From contig JADGAX010000005.1 in the NCBI GenBank assembly GCA_015231795.1, positions 64,154-128,153 on the forward strand: a stretch of 64,000 nucleotides of DNA, in the 5' to 3' direction. Source of the stretch: Alphaproteobacteria bacterium. GTDB taxonomy: Bacteria; Pseudomonadota; Alphaproteobacteria; Rhodospirillales; WMHbin7. The notes below the pieces were generated by a model. It ran no database searches, was not told where the DNA came from, and worked only from the letters and a program-made list of their open reading frames with translations. A program made the position numbers and the translations under genes. Shown here piece after piece: positions 1 to 10,301 of this stretch. Positions within the stretch are counted from its first letter, which is position 1; each line of letters opens with the position of its first letter.

Positions 1-3000
1 AGCGCTCGCGTTGCTGCCGATAGAGTAGGTCGATTGCCAGTTGTCGGGGGTGACGATGACGTCTGCGCTGGCGGTTCCCAGGTAGGTCGTGCCGCTGTCG
101 GGCGTCGTAATCGTCGCTTGAACCACCGAAGCGCTGAGGTCCGTGTCCGTCTGCGTGACATCCAGAACATAGCAATGGTTTTGTCCGCTTCCATCCCACA
201 ATGAACCCAGATTCCTGCCCGTGATGCTGTCGAAATTTCCCTGCAAGCTGTCGGCTGAAATCAGGTGGTCGAAACTGCTGCCCGCCTGCAGCGAGCCGGC
301 GCCGTTTTCGTAGTTCATATAAAGGTCCAGCGTTCCGCCGTTCAGGGTGATTGTGCTGCCCGACGTGATGCTGTCGTTCGTATAGGTCTGGTAAATATCA
401 GAAACGTTGTCGGGATTCGAGGCAAACAGATCGAGATCGACAGCCGAACCGGCAGAAATCTCCAGTCCCGCGCCGTTAACAAAATCAAGCGAGGCTGGTA
501 TGTGCCAGTCGTGTCCCACGTTGAGAATGACGCCATCGTTGACCAGCGTGCCGTTCCCGGTAATGTTTCCCTCGCCTGTGAATGTCAGGTCGTTGTTGTC
601 GCCATTGAATAGGCCCGTCAGGACAAGGGTCGATGCGTTGTCGAAAACGACACTGTCGTTGAAGGTCAGGCTGCCCGAGTTGCCGATATTGATCGTGGCC
701 GAATGCCCGCTGTCCAGGTGCAAGCGGTCCACCGACAGCCCACCATTCAACAAAACTCGCAGCCCTTCGTCGATATACAGGTCGGAAATCGTCTGCAAAA
801 CGCCAACATCCACGGAAATCGTGCCGCTGCCGACGGCATGCAGTTCCGACAACGTATCAGTTGCGGAGCTGAAGGAGACATGACCATTGCTTATGAACAG
901 GGGGTCTGCCGCCGTCGGCAGGATATTGCCCGTCCAATAATCAGAGCCGAAGGCGAACGCAGCGTTGCCAGCATACCACAAGCTGCTGACCAGGCCATGG
1001 GTCAGCGTGGTGGCGCTGTACGCCGAGGTCCCTCCCGTGGCGTCGCTGCCCGTGAGATCCACGAAGCTTCCGGCGGCCGTGCCGTCGGTACCATCCCAGG
1101 CCCGCAGGGTGAAGGAGGCCATGCCGGTCCAGGTATCCCCATCATCCGCAACAAAACGCAGGCTGTCATAGCCGTCGTTGGCGGCATCAGTTCTATCCAA
1201 CACCAAGGCGTTGGACTCGGAAATGTCAGCCACCGTTACCGTGGTCCAATTCGCTCCGCCATTCAGCGTGTATTCCCAATGGCCGCCCGGCGCGCTTAGG
1301 CCGACGATGGCCACGCCCATCGGAAGGGTTCCGGCATCGGGGTCGAACATCGCCACAGATCCAGATCCCTCGCCTAAGCCGCTGTTGCCGGCCATCGCCT
1401 GAAGCAGATTGTCTTCGGGAATATCCAGAGTGTTGTAGCCTTCCAGAACCAAGTGTGTCTGTTCGCCGCTGAGGCCGCCTGGGATCGTTTCGCCGTAAGT
1501 CGCGGCATCGGCCACCAGAACCGGTGCGGAGTTCGGCGACACGATCGTCGATGCCGTTTCCGAAGCGCTGGAAACGCTGGTCCCCAGATCAGTGAGTGCA
1601 ACCTTGGTTCCGGGCGCATCGTTCGACATGCCGTCCCAGGCAAAGTAGGTGATGCTTTCAGTGCCTGCGGCATGGTCCGAATTGGGAACATAGCGCAACG
1701 AGGCCGTGTTCGGCAGCACCAGCGCATGGTCGGCGTCGACACTGCCGACGTCTGTCCAGGCGCCGCTTTCAAGCTTGTATTGCCATGTGCCATCTGAGTT
1801 GTCGGCGCTGGTCAGCGCCAGGCCCAAATCACTGTTCTCAGCATCCGAATAGCGCGTCACCAGAACGTAAACAAAGGTGCCGTCTCCACCCAAACCGACG
1901 GCAGTCTGTGCAAGCGACGGCGCTACTGTGATTGTCTCGTCCGATGAATAGACGTGGACATCGTCGATATTCCATCCGCCATAGCTAACTGAATAGTCGC
2001 TGCTTAAGCCCCAGCGGACATACAAGTGATCCCAGCTCGCCCAGGACAAGGAATTGGCGGCGACAGCACCGCTGATATCGACGCTGCTGTGAACCCAGCC
2101 GGAATCCGACATAACCCCGTTGTTGAAGCCCGGCGATGCGGCGCTGTCATAGGTGGAACCGACTCCTCCTGTCGAGCCGCTGGTCCAGACCGACAACCAG
2201 GTTGCACCATCGTTCGATATGTCGATCCAGGCATCATCGAACCCGTCTTCGACGGAAACATCGCGCCAGAAGTCCAGGGTGGCGTGGGCCTGAGGCGTAA
2301 TGGCGCCGACTTCGAGAACCGCATAGGAGGCGGCAATGTCAACCGGATAGACGCCACTGTATAATATCCCATCTCCGTCATCGATGCTTTGGGTCAGGTT
2401 GGTTCCCAGCATATGGGTGCCGGAATAGGTGAATTTCGGATCGTCGTAGCCGGCTGAACTGGCGACGTCTCTTTCCCAAAGCGCATTGTCGCCGACATTG
2501 AGCGTCCAACCCGACCCCAGCGTTGCGCTTTCGAAATCGTCGCTGAACAGCGCGGTTGTCGCGGTCAGAACCGGCGCCGTATTCTCGCCGACCAGCGCAA
2601 TGCTGTTGCCCGAATAGGTGAAATCGTTGGCCGTGTAGTGACCGTTTGGATCGAAGATGTCGTTGACCTGGTCGTAGTGCCCGGTCAGGACGATGGTCGA
2701 GTCGGCGCCGGCATTTGCATCCAGGCCCAGATACAAGGTGGTGGCGTTGCCGGTTCCGGAATAATAGATCTGAACATCGCCTTCGCCGACTTGGCCATCT
2801 GTATATCTGTAAAGACTGTTGATAGAGATCTGATCCAGGTTGATGGAATCGTGGCTCCTGAAGCCGGCGACCGTGTCGGTGCCGCTGCCGGCCATGATGA
2901 CGTCGCTTGTGTCAAAGCCGGAAGTTACGTTGTAAACCAGATTGATGGTGTCGTTGCCGCCACCGGCGGAAATCGTGTTCGTACAGTCGTTGCTGCCCTC

Positions 3001-6000
3001 GGTGAAGGTGATGGTGTCGTTGTAATCGCTGCCGTAGACATTAAGCTCCAGACCCTCGGTTTGCAGGGTGCCTCCGGTCAGGTTGATCGTGTCGCCACCC
3101 ATATAAACGTCTTCGATATTCGTGATCGAAAGCGTATTGGCGCCAGCAGACAGGTAAAGCTTGTCATTGTCGCCAAATACGTCGTCGACAACGCTGTCGC
3201 CATACTGGGCTAAGCCGGACAGGGTGATGACCTGATTGGAAATATCTGATGCGCCATAGATGTGGTCGATCGCGCCGTCGGTCATGGCCACGGTCTGAAT
3301 GGCCTGGGTCAGCGGCACATCATATTTCAATTTCAGATGACCGTCGATGATCGTGAAACTATTTTCATCCCAATAGCAGCCGTCCAATTGGGCGACATAA
3401 ATCGACCCTGCCGAGGAGGTGAAGGTCAGGGTGGTGAAGAGGTCGTCGACATCGCCCACCACGGTAACCGTGCCGTTGCTTAGATCGCCTGCCTCCAGAT
3501 CGAAGCCGCCCCAGATCCTGTCCTCAAATGTGAAGTAGGGTATCAGCTTGGTGTAGCCGTCGCTCGCCCTATCGGCATCCAGAATATACGTGTCGGCCCC
3601 ATCGTCACCGAACAACGTATCCTCGCCTGCGGTTGCAACCAGGCAATCGTCGCCAGCGCCGCCCGACAGCGTATCGTTGCCAGCGCCGCCAAGCAGTTGG
3701 TCGTTGCCGCCCATATTCGTGCCATCGACGATCAGGCTCATTGCCGCGCTATCAAACGCACCGGCATTGACGGTGACCCCGCTGGTCATGGCCACGGCTG
3801 CAGAAACACTGATCGTGTTGTCTGCCTCGCCGTCGCCATCGTAATCGACGCCCGTCATCATAACCTTGCTTAGGGTCAGCGAGGTGGCGACGTCCTGGTT
3901 AAGCACGATATGCTCGATGCCGGACAGGTTGATGCCTCCTCTGCCCGAAAAGTCGAGATCAACCGGACCCGATGCGTCGTCGAGCACCAACGAATCGCCA
4001 TCAGCCCCGTTGTTGCCGCCGACGATGATGTCGGCGCTATCCAGCATGGAATTGTCGGCCAGAATGAAGGAATCGTTGCCGCTGCCTCCGTAGAGATTCT
4101 CACCGACATTGACGTCGTAGTAATCGTAGCCATTATCCGTATAGACCCAGAGCTGGCTTTCAACGCCGAAATTGAACGTGTCGTCTTGATCGGAGCCGTA
4201 GATCGCCGGGGCGTAATTGACCGTATCGGTGCCGCCCTGGCCGTCGCTAATGGTGTAGATATACAGATCCAGCGAATCGTCATAGGTCAAGCTGGACATA
4301 TTGACGACGATTCCCGTCGTGGCGCCGTAATAAGTGATGGAATCGTAGAGATCGCCAATAATCTTGTCGTCGCCTGCATTTCCCGCCATCTGATTAACGC
4401 CGGTAACGCCGTTATAGTAATCGACAAAGCCGTTCAGATAATCGTCATTGGCGGTGCCGACAACGCTGTCGATGCCGTACAAAATATCGCTGCCGCCCCA
4501 AGGATCGGCGATCAGCGTATCGTTGTCGCCATCCTGCGTGGCGTAGCCCTGGCCATTCAGATAGATCGTAACGCCCTCTGTGGAATAGTTGCTGCTGCTT
4601 GAATTGGCGCTGGTGTAGTACTCGACCGTATCGCTTGCGCTGCGCCCGATGACCAAATCGTCGCCGTCGCCCGGCATGAAGCGCGTGCCGACATCGTCTC
4701 TGCCGATCAAAGTGTCGCCGTAGTCCGAGCCGTTGACGGCCTCAAAGTGATTGATCGTATCGACATAGCCCCAACCATCCACGGCGGTTTGGGCGTCATA
4801 GACCGTCGCATCGTAAGTGTATTCGCCGCCCAGATTGACGATGACGCCCCCGACGTCGTCGTCGAAGCTGACGGTGTCGTTGCCTGCGCCGCCATTCAGA
4901 TCGTCGTTGCCAGCCCCGCCTTCGATGCGATTGTCGTTCGCATCGCCGTAGATGACGTCGTCGTAATCCGATCCTTCGACATTCTCGATATTGCGGACGT
5001 AATCGGTGAATGATCCATGGAGTGCTGTTGACCAATTTTCGCCATCAAGCTCGATGTCGATGCCGCTTCCGTCATGCAGATAGGCATAGCTGATCGTGTC
5101 GGTGCCGCCAGCGCCATCGAATGTGTCGTCGCCGCCAGCGCCTGAATTCGCGAACCAGTTGTTCGAGGCGTTGCCGGTGATCTCATCGCCGCTATAGGCG
5201 CTGGCGATGATCTGCTCGATCCCTTCCAAGCGGATTTCATAGGCGCCCGAGGTGGCGTCGGCGTTGCCATCATCGTCCAAGGTCAGGGTGACATTGTTGC
5301 CGGTAAAATAGAAGGCCGCCTGATCGTCGTCGCCTTCGCCGCCGATCAAACTGTCGTTGCCATAGCCGCCCCAGACCAGCATGTCGTCGCCAGCCCCGCC
5401 CACCAGGCTTTCGCCCAGGGTCGATGAGGAACCGACGATCAGGTCGTCGTCATCGCCGCCAACCAAGCCGGAGGCCAGCGAGATCGAATGGCCGTCGCCG
5501 TCGGACGCGAATTCGATGCCGCCGCCCGTATACTGGTTCTTGATCAGAATGGTCCCGCCATCGGTGGTGGTCAGCACCAGATCGTTGCCGCTGCGATAGA
5601 ACTGATCGAAGGCGGCATCGATATTCATGTTCATGCCCACTTCATCGAAGGTCAGCATATCCGCCGTCCCGGACGCGTCCTCGATGTAAATGGTGTTTCC
5701 AGAACCGGGCATGGCGTCGATCAGATACGTATCGTTACCAGCCCCGCCCAGCAGCGAATCATCGCCGCCGCCGCCGCCTAGCGTTTCATCGGCGGCGCTG
5801 CCGGTAAGAACATCTTCGCCCTGGCTGCCCAGCACGATTTCGAAGCCGCTGATCGTGCTGATGTCGCCATCGTCATTCGTCAGCTGCCCCGTGCTCAGAT
5901 TGACGGTGGCGCCGTAGAATTCTGAAAGATTAAGCGTGTCAATGCCTGCCCCGCCGGCGAGGCTGTCATAGCCGAAGGAGGCATTGAATATGTCGTTGCC

Positions 6001-9000
6001 GTCGCCGCCCAGCAGCACTTCATTGCCGCCGCTTCCGCTCAACGTATCGTTGCCAGCGCCGCCCGACAGGGTCGGAACAGTACCGCCGTCAAATCCAAAA
6101 CCTGTCAGCGTGTCGTCGAAATTCGTTCCTTCAACCGCTTCGATCGAATCCATATAGCAGGTGACGCCATATGTCGAATAGGTGGCGGCCAAGGATACTG
6201 TGACAGTGACGTTGACCGCCTCCGCCAAACCCGAAAAAACGACCGTATCGAAGCCGTCATTGCCATCGAGGAAGTCGTCGCCGGTGGTGGCGTAGAAAAC
6301 ATCGTTGCCTGCGCCGCCGTAAAGCGAATTGGCGCCTGCGCAGCCGGTCAACGTGTCGTCACCGGCACCGGCGATCACGTCTTCGAAGGCGGAAACGGTG
6401 GTGTCGAAGCCGCTGCCGATGGCGTGGCTGGTGGTCAGATTGACCGTGACGCCCGCAGTCATATCCGAGTAGGAAAGCACATCCGTATCGTCGCCACCCG
6501 AAAGCAGAACGTCGCCTGCCCCGCCATTGATGGTGTCGTTGCCAGCCCCGCCCAGCAGCGAGTCGGCCCCGGCCATACCGGTCAGAACGTTGTCGTAAGC
6601 ATCGCCGTAAATCACATCGTTGCCGGAACCGCCGATCACGTTTTCGATGTTGCTAAGCGTGTCGTTGCCCGCCCCGCCGGTGGCGGTGTTTTGGAACAAA
6701 AGAACGCTGACCGCCGCCGTGGCTGCGGCATAGCTGGCGGTGTCGGCCCCAGCGCCGCCATCTAAGATATCGTTGCCAAGCCCGCCTTGCAGCGTGTTGT
6801 CATCGTCATTGCCGGTTATTTCGTCATCTCCGTCGCCGCCGATGACATGCGCGAAGCTGACGATCGAATCAGAACCCGCCCCGCCCCAGGCGGATTCTTG
6901 CACCAAGTTGACGGTTACGCCGGTCGTCAGACCCGCATAGCTGACCCAGGAATTCGTCCCGCCGGTCAACGTGTCGTTCCCGGCGCCGACGATCACGCCT
7001 TCGATGCTGGCCAGGGTGTCGTTGTTGCTGGCCAGATCGCTGGCCGTCTTGTTCAATAGATCGACCGAAATCGCCGTGGCCGAATAATTGGCGAAATCGA
7101 TGCCGGCGCCGCCATCCAGCGTGTCGTTCCCGGATCCGCCGGTCAGCGTGTCGTTGCCCAACAAGCCGCGCAGCCAGCCGCTTCCGGTCAATGTATCGTT
7201 GCCGGATGTTCCCGCCACGACATTGCCGATCGCCGGAACATTGTCGGCCGCCAGGGCGATCTGATCCGTCAGACTGCCAGCGTTGCTGAAACTGGTGAGA
7301 TCGCTGGCGGAACCCGCAGCCACATTGGCCAGGGCGGTCGCCGCATCGCCTTGGGCCACGCGCGCGATCGAGCTTAGATTGGTCAGAAGGCCGGCGCCGC
7401 CGGTGGGATTGTTGGTCACCGCAGTCGCCACCGCCTGATTGATGTTGGCCAGCACGCTGGCGGCGCCGTTGGTGATCGCATCCGACAGGCTGCTGTTGAT
7501 GCTGGTGGCGTCGGCCAAGCCAAGCTGGCCAACCGCTGAACCGATCAGCGTTTCCAAAAATCCGCCGCTGGCGTCGTCGGTCAACTGCGCCGCGCCGGTG
7601 GCGGTTCCCGCCTGCGTCGCCAGCGCCTTCAGCACAGCCGCCGTGGCGGCCGCGGAATCGACGTCGTTGCCGCCAGCGCCGTCCAGCATGGCGCTCATCT
7701 GGCTGACCATGTTCTGAATCGTCAAGGCGGCCTGCATGACGCCCGCGGCCTGCGTCGTGCCATTGTTCAGCGCAGCGGCGAAGGGGTCGTATTCGTTCAG
7801 GTCAAGGCCGGTGGCGTCGAAGCCGAACATGGTGGCCAGCTTCGCCTGGGCGGCTGCCGTATCGGCGGCGTCGCCATTGGCCACCATGGTCGCCATGATG
7901 GTGGTCAAGGGCGAGATCACCGTCGCATCCGAAGATGCCTTCAAGATTCCCGTGAAGGCCTGATTGGTGGAAATGTCGGTGCCGCCGGTCACCACCAGCG
8001 TGCCCGACTTATCGTTGCTGGTCAGCGTATAGCCGCCCGATGAATCGGTGGTCGTCCATTCCTCGCCAGCGTCCAGAACGGCGTCGCCGTCAAGGTCAAG
8101 GAACACCGTTGCGCCCGAGATGTAGCCGTCCACCGCTGTGCCGGCATAGTTGCTCGATGCCGTTTGCTGCGCGGCTGCGGCTGCTGCTGCCGCCGCCGCA
8201 GCGGCTGCCGCGGCTGCTGCCGCGGCGGAAGCCTCGGCGGCTTGCTGGGCCGCCGCCTGCTGTTCTGCAAATTGTTGTGCCGCTGCTTGCTGTGCGGCCA
8301 ACTGCTGAGCCGCCAATTGCGCCGCCGCCTGCTGGGCCGCCAACTGGGCAGCCGCCTGCTGGGCCGCCAACTGGGCAGCCGCCTGTTGCGCCGCCGCCTG
8401 TTGCGCCGCCTGATGCGCCGCTTGCTGCGCGGCTAAATGCTGCGCCGCCTGTTGTTGCTGCGCGGCCTGCTGCTGCGCGGCTGCCGCTTGATCTGCGGCT
8501 TGCTGCGCATGGGATTGCTGTTGCGCTTGCCCCTGCGATTGCGACTGTCCCGAACCTTGTTGTTGCTGGTTTCCAGCTCCAGGCGTTCCGGCGGGCGTAT
8601 TAGTGAAGGTTGTTCCCGTCAGCACGCCGGTCTGGTTCGCCACGCTGGCCGCCGCCGACAAGGCCTGTTCGGTGGAAGCGCCCTGCGCCTTGGCTTCGCC
8701 GAAGGCCTGCGATGCCGCCATGGCCGCCATCAGCGCCGCCGCCACCGGTTTTCCTTCGGCAACCGCGTTCAGAATGGCCGCCTGCGCCGCCGCTGCGAAT
8801 TTAGCGTCGACGCCCTGAGCCAATGTGCTGCCACCCTGGCCCTGCGCGCCCTGGCCCTGGAACATTCCTTCCACGGTCCCGGCGGGCGCCGCTCCACCCT
8901 GCTGCTGTCCCTGCGCCTGCTGGCCTTGCGCTTCCTGGCCCTGCGCCCCCTGCTGCTGGGCGCCCTGCTGCTGGCCTTGCTGTTGCTGTCCCTCCTGCGC

Positions 9001-10101
9001 GCCTTGCTGCTGGCCTGGCTGTTGTTGTCCCTCCTGCGCGCCCTGTTGCTGGCCTGGCTGCTGCTGAGCGCCCTGCTGTTGCGCGCCTTGCTGCTGAAAG
9101 ACCTGCATCAAGATCTGATCCGCCGACGACTTGGCGGAGGACGAGGCGTTGCTGCTGGCTACCGCGCTCAACACTTCCTTGAAGCTGTTGACGATCTGGC
9201 CCTGGCTGACCAACACCACATTCGATGGCACGGAGAAAAAGTTCGACACATGCACGGCGCCGAAACTTTGGTTGTTGGTGGTGGTGCCCGACGCCGTGGT
9301 GATGGAAAACTCACCGGTGCTGTTTCCTTCCGGCAACAGCGCCGTGGTCAAGCCGGTTTCGGGCGAGAAGCTGCCCGCCACCATGGTGCCGCGAATGCCG
9401 ATGGTGGCCACCGGCGTTCTTAACGTGGCGGCATCGGGCGATGATTTGGCGATTTGTCCGGAAACGAACGAGAAACTGCCCTGCACCAGCGAGAAGGCCG
9501 ACTTGCCGGTTTGCGTGCCGGGGTCATAGACCATCTGGTCCAGCACCAATCGACCATTCGAACCCAGGCCCAGCGTGGTGCCATCCATGAAGACCAAGCC
9601 CACGGTGGCACCCTTCACGGTCTGCAGCACGTCGCCTTGGAAAACCGGATCGCCCTTGTGCAGCACGCCCTTGCTGCCATCGGCATGAACCACGTTCACG
9701 TCGCCGGTCAGCGTATCGGCCCGCCCGATCGCCTGCTGGGCGGCCTTGGCTCCCGCCTGCGCATATTCGCCGGGCGCCAACGGGCCTGCCAGTTTCAGCG
9801 CCAAGTCGCCGGGAATGAAAGCGCCATCAACGCTAAGAAGATCGGGGGCGTCTTCGGACGTGAAATAATCGCGGATGAGAATCGTCTTGCCGTCGGCACC
9901 GATCAAAAGCAGGTCGGGACCCTTGCGCACGAAATCGGCTTCGGTCAGAACGAAACCCGCAGGCACCACGAGGCCCTGCGCGGCTGCCGCGTCGAGCACG
10001 ATGTCGGGCGACAAGGCGCCGTCCGGATTTGCCTGTGAAGCTGAACCACCCGCTTGCGAAGCGGCCAAGCCGCTGACCGCCAGCTTTCCCGAGTCCAACA
10101 T
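1..10101 (-). CDS. Giant RTX-repeat secreted protein with FecR-like N-terminus (C-terminus outside window)
   Basis: One frame stays open from an ATG at 10101 (GGGAG ribosome site just upstream) to the left edge, giving at least 3,367 residues. In order: an N-terminal segment; a FecR-like beta domain (about residues 130-240, ending IGIRGT); a Gln/Gly-rich tract (about 330-430); an Ala/Gln tract ending in poly-Ala (about 505-650); a short domain with DLDGDAVLDAGE, which looks calcium-binding; a helical stretch; then a long field of GGxGxDxx RTX nonapeptides (about 960-2,200, more than twenty seen in the first third alone); then beta-rich domains that look like cadherin or lectin modules. RTX repeats bind calcium outside the cell and such proteins usually leave by type I secretion, whose C-terminal signal would lie outside the window. 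No exporter genes are present here. A role in adhesion or biofilm is inferred from architecture only. Confidence 0.88.
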   Translation of the reverse strand, partial: MLDSGKLAVSGLAASQAGGSASQANPDGALSPDIVLDAAAAQGLVVPAGFVLTEADFVRKGPDLLLIGADGKTILIRDYFTSEDAPDLLSVDGAFIPGDLALKLAGPLAPGEYAQAGAKAAQQAIGRADTLTGDVNVVHADGSKGVLHKGDPVFQGDVLQTVKGATVGLVFMDGTTLGLGSNGRLVLDQMVYDPGTQTGKSAFSLVQGSFSFVSGQIAKSSPDAATLRTPVATIGIRGTMVAGSFSPETGLTTALLPEGNSTGEFSITTASGTTTNNQSFGAVHVSNFFSVPSNVVLVSQGQIVNSFKEVLSAVASSNASSSAKSSADQILMQVFQQQGAQQQGAQQQPGQQQGAQEGQQQPGQQQGAQEGQQQQGQQQGAQQQGAQGQEAQGQQAQGQQQGGAAPAGTVEGMFQGQGAQGQGGSTLAQGVDAKFAAAAQAAILNAVAEGKPVAAALMAAMAASQAFGEAKAQGASTEQALSAAASVANQTGVLTGTTFTNTPAGTPGAGNQQQQGSGQSQSQGQAQQQSHAQQAADQAAAAQQQAAQQQQAAQHLAAQQAAHQAAQQAAAQQAAAQLAAQQAAAQLAAQQAAAQLAAQQLAAQQAAAQQFAEQQAAAQQAAEASAAAAAAAAAAAAAAAAAAAQQTASSNYAGTAVDGYISGATVFLDLDGDAVLDAGEEWTTTDSSGGYTLTSNDKSGTLVVTGGTDISTNQAFTGILKASSDATVISPLTTIMATMVANGDAADTAAAQAKLATMFGFDATGLDLNEYDPFAAALNNGTTQAAGVMQAALTIQNMVSQMSAMLDGAGGNDVDSAAATAAVLKALATQAGTATGAAQLTDDASGGFLETLIGSAVGQLGLADATSINSSLSDAITNGAASVLANINQAVATAVTNNPTGGAGLLTNLSSIARVAQGDAATALANVAAGSASDLTSFSNAGSLTDQIALAADNVPAIGNVVAGTSGNDTLTGSGWLRGLLGNDTLTGGSGNDTLDGGAGIDFANYSATAISVDLLNKTASDLASNNDTLASIEGVIVGAGNDTLTGGTNSWVSYAGLTTGVTVNLVQESAWGGAGSDSIVSFAHVIGGDGDDEITGNDDDNTLQGGLGNDILDGGAGADTASYAAATAAVSVLLFQNTATGGAGNDTLSNIENVIGGSGNDVIYGDAYDNVLTGMAGADSLLGGAGNDTINGGAGDVLLSGGDDTDVLSYSDMTAGVTVNLTTSHAIGSGFDTTVSAFEDVIAGAGDDTLTGCAGANSLYGGAGNDVFYATTGDDFLDGNDGFDTVVFSGLAEAVNVTVTVSLAATYSTYGVTCYMDSIEAVEGTNFDDTLTGFGFDGGTVPTLSGGAGNDTLSGSGGNEVLLGGDGNDIFNASFGYDSLAGGAGIDTLNLSEFYGATVNLSTGQLTNDDGDISTISGFEIVLGSQGEDVLTGSAADETLGGGGGDDSLLGGAGNDTYLIDAMPGSGNTIYIEDASGTADMLTFDEVGMNMNIDAAFDQFYRSGNDLVLTTTDGGTILIKNQYTGGGIEFASDGDGHSISLASGLVGGDDDDLIVGSSSTLGESLVGGAGDDMLVWGGYGNDSLIGGEGDDDQAAFYFTGNNVTLTLDDDGNADATSGAYEIRLEGIEQIIASAYSGDEITGNASNNWFANSGAGGDDTFDGAGGTDTISYAYLHDGSGIDIELDGENWSTALHGSFTDYVRNIENVEGSDYDDVIYGDANDNRIEGGAGNDDLNGGAGNDTVSFDDDVGGVIVNLGGEYTYDATVYDAQTAVDGWGYVDTINHFEAVNGSDYGDTLIGRDDVGTRFMPGDGDDLVIGRSASDTVEYYTSANSSSSNYSTEGVTIYLNGQGYATQDGDNDTLIADPWGGSDILYGIDSVVGTANDDYLNGFVDYYNGVTGVNQMAGNAGDDKIIGDLYDSITYYGATTGIVVNMSSLTYDDSLDLYIYTISDGQGGTDTVNYAPAIYGSDQDDTFNFGVESQLWVYTDNGYDYYDVNVGENLYGGSGNDSFILADNSMLDSADIIVGGNNGADGDSLVLDDASGPVDLDFSGRGGINLSGIEHIVLNQDVATSLTLSKVMMTGVDYDGDGEADNTISVSAAVAMTSGVTVNAGAFDSAAMSLIVDGTNMGGNDQLLGGAGNDTLSGGAGDDCLVATAGEDTLFGDDGADTYILDADRASDGYTKLIPYFTFEDRIWGGFDLEAGDLSNGTVTVVGDVDDLFTTLTFTSSAGSIYVAQLDGCYWDENSFTIIDGHLKLKYDVPLTQAIQTVAMTDGAIDHIYGASDISNQVITLSGLAQYGDSVVDDVFGDNDKLYLSAGANTLSITNIEDVYMGGDTINLTGGTLQTEGLELNVYGSDYNDTITFTEGSNDCTNTISAGGGNDTINLVYNVTSGFDTSDVIMAGSGTDTVAGFRSHDSINLDQISINSLYRYTDGQVGEGDVQIYYSGTGNATTLYLGLDANAGADSTIVLTGHYDQVNDIFDPNGHYTANDFTYSGNSIALVGENTAPVLTATTALFSDDFESATLGSGWTLNVGDNALWERDVASSAGYDDPKFTYSGTHMLGTNLTQSIDDGDGILYSGVYPVDIAASYAVLEVGAITPQAHATLDFWRDVSVEDGFDDAWIDISNDGATWLSVWTSGSTGGVGSTYDSAASPGFNNGVMSDSGWVHSSVDISGAVAANSLSWASWDHLYVRWGLSSDYSVSYGGWNIDDVHVYSSDETITVAPSLAQTAVGLGGDGTFVYVLVTRYSDAENSDLGLALTSADNSDGTWQYKLESGAWTDVGSVDADHALVLPNTASLRYVPNSDHAAGTESITYFAWDGMSNDAPGTKVALTDLGTSVSSASETASTIVSPNSAPVLVADAATYGETIPGGLSGEQTHLVLEGYNTLDIPEDNLLQAMAGNSGLGEGSGSVAMFDPDAGTLPMGVAIVGLSAPGGHWEYTLNGGANWTTVTVADISESNALVLDRTDAANDGYDSLRFVADDGDTWTGMASFTLRAWDGTDGTAAGSFVDLTGSDATGGTSAYSATTLTHGLVSSLWYAGNAAFAFGSDYWTGNILPTAADPLFISNGHVSFSSATDTLSELHAVGSGTISVDVGVLQTISDLYIDEGLRVLLNGGLSVDRLHLDSGHSATINIGNSGSLTFNDSVVFDNASTLVLTGLFNGDNNDLTFTGEGNITGNGTLVNDGVILNVGHDWHIPASLDFVNGAGLEISAGSAVDLDLFASNPDNVSDIYQTYTNDSITSGSTITLNGGTLDLYMNYENGAGSLQAGSSFDHLISADSLQGNFDSITGRNLGSLWDGSGQNHCYVLDVTQTDTDLSASVVQATITTPDSGTTYLGTASADVIVTPDNWQSTYSIGSNASA
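8140..9125 (-). repeat. Low-complexity Gln/Gly and Ala/Gln tracts inside the giant gene
   Basis: Two compositionally extreme coding tracts lie within the giant RTX gene. The first (about 8820-9125) encodes repeats of QQQGAQ, PGQQQ and GAQEGQQQ. The second (about 8160-8580) encodes units such as AAQQAAAQL and ends in an uninterrupted run of about twenty alanines. The reading frame stays open through both. They may form a helical spacer between the FecR-like domain and the RTX region. The repeat DNA also explains long meaningless open frames rich in Leu, Arg and Cys on the opposite strand. Confidence 0.85.
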
Positions 10102-10260
10102 GATCCGTCTCCCGAAAGCGAAAACCGCCCCGGCTCGATGGAACCGGCGCTCCCCATTTTCCCCTCAAGCGCTTTGGGGCCTTTATTTTAGCGCTTATGC
10201 GCCTCAGCCCCTTGATAAAGCGTAAACTATCTGATCGTCCACTTAATATCCACCACATTT

Positions 10261-10301
10261 AATATATTTACGTGTAAATTACCTCTGTGATGGCCGTCAC
10301 A
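10261..10301 (-). promoter_or_regulatory. CRP/FNR-family site and candidate -10 upstream of the giant gene
   Basis: TGTGATGGCCGTCACA at 10286-10301 is a perfect TGTGA-N6-TCACA palindrome, the consensus for CRP-type regulators. On the minus strand a TATATT hexamer lies at 10266-10261. A start near 10254 would place the palindrome centre about 40 bases upstream, the classic class II activator position. This would give a leader of roughly 150 bases before the ATG at 10101. The palindrome is seen directly; its use and the identity of the regulator are inferred. Confidence 0.55.

Noticed and set aside
3000-7200. Regularly spaced similar DNA units that could suggest a CRISPR array or tandem satellite
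   Set aside because: Units vary in length and sequence and encode GGxGxDxx nonapeptides in one open minus-strand frame; there are no constant repeats with unique spacers.
8164-9423. Long plus-strand open frames rich in Leu, Arg and Cys
   Set aside because: They are the antisense of the Gln/Ala tracts of the giant gene, with no ribosome sites or known domains.
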